Source: Dipteris shenzhenensis (taxonomy: Eukaryota > Polypodiophyta > Polypodiopsida > Gleicheniales). From it: a stretch of 64,000 nt of DNA. A program made the translations under genes and the position numbers. Where the stretch lies: NCBI GenBank assembly GCA_047967505.1, contig CM106538.1; one strand, written 5' to 3'. The notes beneath the pieces are model-generated. The model ran no database searches and was not told the origin of the DNA. It worked only from the letters and a program-made list of their open reading frames with translations. This document shows, one piece after another, positions 56,510 to 64,000 of this stretch; position 1 is the first letter of the stretch, and the number at the start of each line of letters is the position of its first letter.

Positions 56510-59500
56510 TTATTTGATAGGGGGAGAAGCCAGTACATTCTTGATTTCATCGAGTGGTAGTCTTGATGGTGCAGCAGTAGCAGCCTTTGAAGAGATGGAT
56601 TTTGTAGAATTGAAACTGCCAGTGAAGTCTTCAACAGCATTAGCCATCTTGCCGTGTAAATCTCCTTGCAGGAAATTTTCTTCGCTGACGCTCATATGGG
56701 AAGCAATGCGTTTGTTCTCCTTGAAGCTGAAGTGCTTGGGCTTTTTCATCTTTTTATCTTTGTTCCCAGGAACTATGGGTTCAATACTCTCTAATTTGGT
56801 GGATCTCATCTTGGACAATTGCTCGCCCAGTGTTTGAACCTTGTGCCTTTCTTTGGTGTATTGCTCACCTACTGTCTGAGCGTTGGGCCTTTCTTTGCTG
56901 TTGCCATCATTACTATTGCTGGAAAAATCCAATGATTTCTTGATGTTCTTGTGCAAACCTTTCTGGGCAGTTTCCTTGTGCAAGCCTTTATGGGCAGTTT
57001 CCATGTCAAAGCTACTTCTGGAGCTTCCAACTCTGCTGTGAACAATGGATTCACACACTTCGTAGCCATCCTGAGTTCCCACATTTGCATGCCTGGGCTT
57101 CTCTTCTGCTTCAACGACAGTGTACTTGGTGCTACTTGCGGATACCATGGCAGATTCTTTTAGCCTGCTCTCTTCGTATTCCAGCCATCTACTCTGCTCG
57201 AGTGCATGCCGATGCTTCACTTTCTGGATTTTTTTCTTCAGAGCCTGCCTCTCTGATTGCAGTGATGTAACTTCATCCTCTGCAATTCGAGCTCTGCGCC
57301 TCCATTCATGGATCTGATTCGTTACAGAAAAAACGAGGCATGAAACGGGCATCATTTTGGTAACTCCACATAAGCAAACCTTTTTGATGTCATGTTAAAT
57401 ATAGTTTGCAGGAATTACATTCGTTTCTTTCCTACAGTTCTATGAAATGTGAGGCTTCTTAATAGCGCACCAGTTTTTGTCAGCAGTGAGATATTCTTCA
57501 AATCGACAACAAATCAAAAACCAAAGAAGGGCAGTGCCCCTGAAAAACCCATAACATTAGGCATGCATAATATACCGTTTCTTTGAGAGAGAGAACTTGG
57601 GCTTCAGCATGAAGAGCTCGCTTCTCCCACGTTTCTCGAGCTTCATGCAGATTCTCCATCTCTTCCTGCAAATTCTGTAAAATATCCTGCACTTGAGACC
57701 ACTGTTCTGCCTCTGCTTGCACCTGCGCTGTTATCTGCCGGATGACCACTTTACATAACGCCTCCTCTGCTGTTGCCTGCACCAAAAACCCGATAACTGA
57801 CACTTTGATTTTCGGAATCACAACCGGTCGCATGATATCAGGATTAAAATGCTAGTTCACGTGACTTGCCTGCTGTTCTCGTGAATGTCTGGCGCCCCTG
57901 GCCTGGTTGTGCTCACCATTTTCCCCGCTCAGCATTGACCTGTACTCCCTCCTAAGCAAGGCAGCCGCTGCTTTTGTCTCGGTGAGCTCGAAGGACAAAA
58001 GATCTAGCTGCTTTCTCAGGGCAGCCGTCTGTCAAAAGAAGCAAAATTTAGGCCAGCTTGCTCTTTCTTTATCACTAGTGGCCTTATCAAACTTAGCTAC
58101 ATGTTAATCTACTCAACGCTTACGCACTCTCTCCTTCGAGTCAAATTTTTTACCTCAATGATACATTTCTTCTCGTCCGCTGCACTGGGACTCAACGGTC
58201 TGTTCAGTGTGAACTCTTTTTCCGTGCATGATTCACGTCCTAAGGTCTCCCAAGCATCGTCCAAGGTGTAATGCGAAGCAGCATGCTCTAGCCTTTGATC
58301 CTCCTGTGCATTGAGAATTAGCGAAGAGAATTCCATAGTTCTGCCGAATAGTTGTGCACGAAACCCCGAACACGCCTCAAAATCAGCGCCTATTAATTCA
58401 ACAGTAATATCTTCCACTAATACAGATCGTTTGGGACCGCTAGAAACTTTATATTCCATTCCTAATCAGGTAAGCAGGACACAGTACAGGCAGACAGGCT
58501 CTTACTGCGGAGGCGTCAGAAGCAAGCAGTAGATTCCGCAGCCGTTCTTGCAATGCATCCGTGGGATCTTGTAAAGGGCAGCCAATTTCGTTCGAATTCT
58601 TGGAAATGTGTTGTAATTTCTCCAACCTTCTCAAGGCTTCACGAGCAAAGTTGCTGTTTCTATACAACTCTGAGCACTTCAAGGTGTTTTGTATCTTCCC
58701 CAACCTGTCGTGCAGAGCCCCTGGCTTGTCAAGGAGGCAATGCTGCGGGCTCTTCAAGTAAGCAATTTCGTCATAATCCGTCTTCCCGTCCTGGCAGTTA
58801 AAACTCAACTTAGACCATCACAAACATCACACAGCATGAATACAATCCGACATTGAAAGGCGTTGCAGAGGATGGAATTCCAACCATGGGCATAGATCGA
58901 ACAGCTGCTCGCAGAGCTTGGGCCATGCTCACGGCCTTGTCCATCTCAACGCAGCTTTGCTTCCATCGCCTTACAGCCAATTCTTTCTCGACTCGCAACA
59001 AGTTACACTCCGCCATCAACACCTCTGCCTGGAGCTTCCAATCCTCAGCACTCCACTCCTCCACCTCTGCACTAGTCGTGAACATAACATTGTCGTCGAT
59101 AGCGCTCGAGCATTCGCTGGCAGCCCTCGTCACGGGCGGCCCTTCATAACTAAGAGGACTTGATGACGCTTCTTTCCATCGTCGCAGCTCGAAAAGATCA
59201 GGCGCCCTGTCGCTTCCGGTTTCGCTGATATCGCCATCGCCACCACTGCAGTCGTCAAACAGCGGGACTTGAAACGAAATCTCGGCTGTACGTGCAGCAT
59301 TGTTGCGATCAGCAGTTTCATCCAACATCCCGCGATCGTGCATTCGAGCGGGGCGAGGATTATCATCGACGTCAACCAAGCCGGAAAGGAGGAAAGCGGG
59401 AGGGAGGGGCTGCTGGTCGTGTTGGAAGAGCCAACGGAGCTGGCCACGCAAGCGGGATTCAGAGGAGGGGGATTGGGCAGAGTGGATGTTCAAGGCAGGG

Positions 59501-59643
59501 ATTTGGGATTCACGGGAGAGGCGAAGGGAGGGGCGACGGGGCTTGGAGCGGCGACGAAGGGAGGAGGAGGAAGGGGGAGGGAGGGGGAGGAGGGGAGGAG
59601 AAGAGGAGGAGGAGGAGGAGGAGGCATGGGAGGAAGGCGCCAT
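56510..59643 (-). CDS. Plant coiled-coil protein of unknown function, six exons, 785 residues
   Basis: Exons on the minus strand: 59643-58885, 58790-58506, 58303-58154, 58028-57870, 57776-57576, 57313-56510 (253, 95, 50, 53, 67 and 267 codons). All introns are phase 0 and 93-262 bp. Intron 4 starts GCAAGT (57869), a GC-AG intron; the only in-phase alternative GT nearby breaks the frame. N-terminus: Ser/Pro-rich and basic (residues 1-60), then acidic. Coils: about 199-245 (EDWKLQAEVLMAECNLLRVE), 265-345, 400-455 (LRKQLDLLSFELTETKAAAA), 453-560 (EQWSQVQDILQNLQEEMENL, then IHEWRRRARIAEDEVTSLQS). The C-terminal 200 residues are polar and disordered-looking. There is no signal peptide, membrane segment or catalytic motif. 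The architecture resembles uncharacterised plant proteins often labelled golgin/USO1-like; I cannot name the family. ATG 59643 has a good context (ggctATGGcg). No stops or frameshifts: likely functional. Confidence 0.85.
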
Positions 59644-59689
59644 AGCCAATAGCTGAGCTGAGCAGAGCAGAGGAGGGGAAGACGAAGGG

Positions 59690-59700
59690 GATTTATAAGG
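59690..59700 (-). promoter_or_regulatory. TATA box of the coiled-coil gene
   Basis: Minus strand ccttataaatcc lies 48 bp upstream of the ATG, so transcription would start about 20 bp before it with a very short leader rich in gctctgctcagctcag. Confidence 0.5.
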
Positions 59701-59759
59701 GTCTTATTTGAATGGAAGAAGATAGTGATGGGGAGCGGGGCAATTGTTGTGTTACGAAT

Positions 59760-60375
59760 TATTCTTTATGCAAATCTATTTTGTGTGCCTTCGGAAGTGT
59801 TGTGCACAGGACTGAACAACAGGAACAGAAGAAGAATGAGAATAAAGAAGCATCTATTTATTACAGAAAGCCCATCCTTCACAGAAACATCACCTCACAC
59901 AAAATGCTATGCCATCTTTTCCAAATCTCTTTTCACGACTTACTTATTTATTAGCATCCGTTTCTTGAAATGGGTCCTTTTTCTTTTTCGGAAAATATAT
60001 TTTATTATATTTTGACTATGTCTCATTTTCCTTCTTTTGCACATGGGCCCTTTAGCAACTGTTCCTCTCTTTCTAAAGGGTTGTAGGTAGGAGCGGCTAA
60101 ATTTTTAAAAGTGTTTTAATATATAGGCGTTCATATTCATATGTATACAAACACACACACCCACAGGGAGGGTGCAAACACACACATGAATTTTACATTT
60201 GGAGTGATTTAGCAGAAAGCCAAAAGGAAGGGCGCAAGACACACATGAATTTTACATTTGGAGTGACTTAGCAAAAAGCCAAAACGGATTTAGAAGAGTA
60301 CTATCCAAATTCCAATAAAACAAAAATTCAACGTAGTGAAGTGAGTTATGCACCAATATAGACTTCCTCACACCG
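59760..60375. other. Gene-free upstream flank
   Basis: No supported gene. A block of about 55 bp ending gacacacatgaattttacat occurs twice in near tandem at 60160-60290. Confidence 0.4.
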
Positions 60376-60384
60376 TCTTTCTAT

Positions 60385-60750
60385 ATAAATTGTATGCTTT
60401 GGAGGGTGCTAATAGGAAAATTCCCAGTGAGGGCACGGATATCGAAATGGAATTCAAGGGTGAGTCATTTATGCCCATTTTGTAACTTGTGCAGGGAGAC
60501 CCATTTGCACTTGCTATGGGAATGCTTTTTTGCCAACAAAGAAGTCCAGAATGAAGTCAAAGCGAGTCACAGATCAGTTCCAATTCACATCAAAATGAAT
60601 TGGTGATCTGCCATGTTGGAGGACAAAAGTAAGGTAAATGAAGCTCTTTACAAGGTGTGGCAGTTTGATACTACCCTTTGCACATGGATGAGTAGTTACT
60701 AGGATTTTGATTGTAGAGGAGTTACATAACGGCTTTGCACATCTATGAAC
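60385..60750 (+). pseudogene. LINE ORF2 tail: zf-RVT domain fragment
   Basis: Plus strand: MLWRVLIGKFPVRARISKWN then VSHLCPFCNLCRETHLHLLW and ECFFAN. W-VL-G--PV---------CP-C-----ET--HLLWEC is the zinc-binding zf-RVT region at the end of plant LINE ORF2. The frame ends at 60604-60606; the rest to the GT/GA run is decayed 3' sequence. Confidence 0.7.
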
Positions 60751-60759
60751 ATAAGTGCG

Positions 60760-60790
60760 CTCTGTGTGTGTGTGTGTGTCTGTGTGTGTG

Positions 60791-60842
<52 letters not shown>
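60760..60842. repeat. Compound (GT)n(GA)n microsatellite
   Basis: GT run about 60761-60793, then a GA run about 60796-60842. Possibly grown at the end of the LINE fragment. Confidence 0.95.
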
Positions 60843-60846
<4 letters not shown>

Positions 60847-60849
60847 TGA

Positions 60850-62280
60850 CTACGAGGCTACTTTGGCAATAGACAAAGAGCATGCCAAGAGTTATATATA
60901 TAGGAAGGGCTCTGGTAGTATCAAGAAGCACAGGGTTTCTTGGAGAGGGTAGTGGCTATACAGTTGGATTCCAATGAGTTCAATCGAAGCTTGATGCCAT
61001 CAAAACTAGCTTGAAGCTTAAGAGGCCACAAGGATTTGAAGTTCTAGGAGTGTTGGGACATTTGGAGAGCTCATGGATGGCTTCCTTTGCTTGCCTCATG
61101 AGTGAGTGGGACAATTCCAAGCCTGTCTTGGATGTTGTTGAACTGAATTTTGTGGATACCAAAAGCCTCCCTCTCAGGTCTCTCTAATTACGCATGGTTG
61201 TTAATTGCCTAGGTCACATTCTTCCTTCGGGATCTCCTCAATTTGTGCCTAGACTTCCACTTTCAAAGCTGAGTTATGATCCCTATCCAAGTTAAGCTTT
61301 TTCTTTGTCAATTAGCTATTTAGGCCCAATAGAGTGAGGAAAATATATGTCTAAGTCAATTAGTGCAATGATATGTTTCCCATCTTCTCAAATCATAGAC
61401 AATTTTTCAAGCGGTAATACCAACTAATATATTTAAATTTCTCTTGCACAAGCTCAACTTGCCAACTTAGGTCTTCAATTTCACCCACTACATTGGCTCC
61501 ATGATCGTCAAGATGAGCTCCATAAACCTCTTCTTCTTTGAAATAACCTCCATTATCCCCTTCATCTCCTGTGTCTTTACCATCACCTCCTCCCCTCCCC
61601 TCCCCTTAATCATTCTCCCTCCAAACCTTGCCATTTCCCCTCAAATGTTTGTGCCTCCCTTCCAAATTACTTGGTGTCCATGAAGCCATCCTAATTTGTG
61701 ACTACAGACGATCAGGTGGGCGTTACGAGGGAGAGAGGGAGATCATGCATATATTGATGACACATAATATAACATGGTAATAGGTTGTGGTAGGCAGCCT
61801 TTCCGTCGTGGAGCACATTACTGGTTACTCAAAATTGAACTTGAATCCTAACTTTTTATCAACTTTTTAAATGAAAAAGGCGAATGAGTAAAAATGTGGA
61901 CATGAAACACGACGTAGGGTCCGTTAGGACCTGATCCTCCCTGTAAATGTCACGGGTTGGCCATATTGTTTGTCCATCTTGGGAGTTGAAGCCCAATAAA
62001 TACATGAATAAGCCGACTCACAAGAGCTTATGATCCTCATTGCAACATTGCCACATGGACTATAATCATATGAATAAAGGTGTCCATATCTTTTGATCTT
62101 GCATCTAGCTTGGATTTCCTTGCTCCCTCCCATCGAAAACATGCATCGAAAGAGAGGAGTGTTGTAAGAATTCAGATTGAAAAGAAGCAATTTTAATTGG
62201 ACCAATAATTCAAAATATTTGCATGACAATATATAATATATAATTATTATAACCACACATAGTTTGGGCGGGAGTAAGTC
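60850..62280. other. Gene-free stretch
   Basis: A plus-strand frame at about 60955-61190 (LDAIKTSLKLKRPQGFEVLG) has no recognised domain and no start. Nothing else supported. Confidence 0.4.
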
Positions 62281-62284
62281 AAAA

Positions 62285-63545
62285 CATCGAGCGACTGCGT
62301 TCGAGTGAGCCCAGAGTTTGAGCGATGCTTGTGATGAACTTTTTTTGAACCTATAGTAGCAATAGTCTTTTACTAGAAATGGTTGAATCTACATGACCAT
62401 ATTAGAGATTGTTCTTACTTATTTTTCGTATGATTCTTGGCAACATACAAAGATAAAACCTACTATTGGGGATAACTTATAAGTCCATACAAGTTAGCAA
62501 TGATTCAATGAATACCAAATGAAAACTTATTGGCAACATACAAAAAGAAAACCTATTATTTGATAAATAATAAATCCATGCAAGTTAGAAATCACTCAAT
62601 AGATACAAAAGGGGAAATGTTGCAATGTCTACACCTCGAGGTAGTCACTCAAAATTATGTAAGGTAGCACGTGAGTTGAACGGGTTTCTTTATTTTGTGG
62701 ACTTACATACAAACAAAAATAGTCCCATCCATGATATAGAAGCTCCTCCTATAAAAATCCTTCACAAAAAACTATTTGCACTATGTAGCTCATCCATTTT
62801 TATGCTACCCGTATGATATGATCCATTTTGTACACAAAATGATAACATGAGAATAAAATGTTTAAACTATGGAGCTAATAAATTATTGATCACCTTATGA
62901 CCATGATGCTAACAAAATATTGATCACCTTCATATGTCCATGACCATGTATATACTTGTGGGAGGGAGGGAGAGAACCAAGGACCTGAACTCTATATGAG
63001 AAAAATTTAAGAAAATATAAGAGTTTGATAAGGTTTAGCTATGATGAAACAAAGATAAGTACAAACTTTTTAAAGTTGTAGAATTTAGACACTCTAACAT
63101 GATAAATGGATTCATTCACATCATTTCGATCGTTTTGACTACAAACATGACCATATTTGGAGTTTGATTGACCAAGCTATGGCCCAAATAAAATTGGCAG
63201 AAGGAGCCTCCCAAGAGGCCGCGATATCACGGCCTCTTGGGAGGCTCCTCCTCCCATTATCTTTTGCCTTGAAAATGGAAATTTCACAAGAAAAACACAT
63301 ACTCTAACCCCTTTCTTCGACCCCTCCTTCTTCCTTGACCCTTGCAAAAACATTGCACATTTTTCAAAAATTGTTGTTTGTATGTAAGGCAATTGATTCT
63401 TCACAATATCATGTGTAGTACAACAACTATAAAAGTAAGCAATGCATGCTACTTTTTGAATATAAATCATCACACTAGAATGTCAATGTTATGAAAGTCC
63501 TCGCTCGAACTGTCACCTCGCTCGAACATAGTCGCTCGAATTCTG
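62285..63545. mobile_element. Possible small DNA transposon with inverted ends rich in TTCGAGCGA
   Basis: About 45-50 bp at 62288-62335 (tcgagcgactgcgttcgagt...) match the reverse complement of 63490-63540 (tcgagcgactatgttcgagc...), each with three TTCGAGCGA-like words. The interior is AT-rich, non-coding and contains the hairpin at 63202-63249. No target duplication was found; the inverted ends could also be two independent repeats. Confidence 0.4.
63202..63249. repeat. Perfect 20-bp inverted repeat (hairpin), 8-bp loop
   Basis: aggagcctcccaagaggccg at 63202-63221 is exactly complementary to 63230-63249, loop cgatatca. GC-rich in an AT-rich setting. Not followed by a T-run, so not a terminator by itself. 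Confidence 0.95.
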
Positions 63546-63630
63546 GTAATCCTCTTTGGGCAGGGGGGCAACGCGCTTCCTCCCCCAAAGAGTTATAATC
63601 CAAGGGAACGGACCCCTCCCCGTGCACCGA

Positions 63631-63690
63631 GAATATAAGCGCCAATAATATAAACGCCAAGAATATTAGCGTCGAGAATAAGTCTCGCGA
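63631..63690. repeat. 15-bp tandem repeat, four units
   Basis: gaatataagcgccaa, taatataaacgccaa, gaatattagcgtcga, gaataagtctcgcga in direct tandem. CpG-rich core; function unknown. Confidence 0.7.
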
Positions 63691-64000
63691 ATGGATAAGG
63701 TGTTGGCATATTACCTGAGTGTCAATAGTCAATCAAACGTGGTAAGTTCATTGCAAGTTCCCTTCCTCCTATCTCTTTATTGAGCTTTGAGCTCGAGTTT
63801 CCTCCACCAGCCCATCAATGAAACTTGCAGGCTTTGAATCCATTTGCAGCATCCGGATTGATGGAACACTAGATATCTAGATGTGTCCACCCACCAATGA
63901 AGGAATTAAAAGGCATAAAGTTCTTCTGAAAGCAAAGAATAATCTAGGAAAAAAGCAAGGACAATATGTGTCGGATTCTTTTTGAATAGAATGGGATTTC
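63691..64000. other. Gene-free end of window
   Basis: No supported feature. The text near 63760-63860 (ttgagctcgagtttcctcca) has no ORF or motif. Confidence 0.4.

Noticed and set aside
58853-59656. Plus-strand ORFs over exon 1 of the coiled-coil gene
   Set aside because: They are antisense shadows of a well-supported spliced gene on the minus strand.

Overview
This is nuclear DNA from a land plant with a large, transposon-rich genome. The evidence is spliced GT-AG introns of 80-260 bp, a plant proteinase inhibitor II gene, a plant-type coiled-coil gene, initiator-Met-tRNA-primed copia elements, Ty3/gypsy elements, a LINE and a Helitron. A fern, lycophyte or gymnosperm would fit the nesting of elements; that is inference, and no species can be named from sequence alone. 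Only two loci look like intact ordinary genes: a small secreted potato-inhibitor-II-type protein (3214-3662, +, two exons) and a 785-residue coiled-coil protein (59643-56510, -, six exons, all introns phase 0, one apparently GC-AG). Everything else is repeats, mobile elements and decayed gene pieces.

Layout. 0-3.1 kb: retroelement-like debris, a tRNA-like SINE head and a recent 638-bp tandem duplication. 3.2-3.7 kb: inhibitor gene. 4.2-5.4 kb: gamma-glutamyltransferase pseudogene with its parts out of order. 5.7-10.4 kb: a long imperfect inverted repeat. Each arm carries an unclassified spliced ORF followed by a promoter and the start of a histone H3-type gene; the centre holds the histone fold of a CENH3-like protein (7872-7552, -). 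10.57-10.96 kb: a foldback element. 11.2-13.6 kb: copia fragment with a short LTR. 13.9-15.5 kb: CT microsatellites and 316-bp tandem repeats. 16.6-17.3 kb: CACTA transposase scrap. 17.9-18.9 kb: two gene fragments. 20.0-23.2 kb: Helentron-type Helitron remnant (Rep part, PIF1 helicase, endonuclease).

23.7-46.4 kb is a four-level nest. Gypsy-A (+) is broken at about 27.1/45.6 kb by a LINE (-). The LINE is broken by gypsy-B (+, 29230-44038, target duplication CTACT). Gypsy-B is broken by copia-C (-, 34943-39991, target duplication GGCAG). LTR divergence agrees with this order: the copia-C LTRs differ at 3 of 157 positions, and those of gypsy-B by more than a tenth.

46.4-56.5 kb: no gene; a 13-bp minisatellite, purine/pyrimidine tracts, two related repeats in opposite orientation and a gypsy integrase on the minus strand. 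56.5-59.7 kb: coiled-coil gene with a TATA box. 60.4 kb: tail of a LINE. 62.3-63.5 kb: a possible small DNA transposon with a perfect 20-bp hairpin.

The most unusual item is the convergent inverted pair at 5.7-10.4 kb, in which a CENH3-like histone reading frame sits next to an unclassified, probably mobile, ORF and is duplicated with it.
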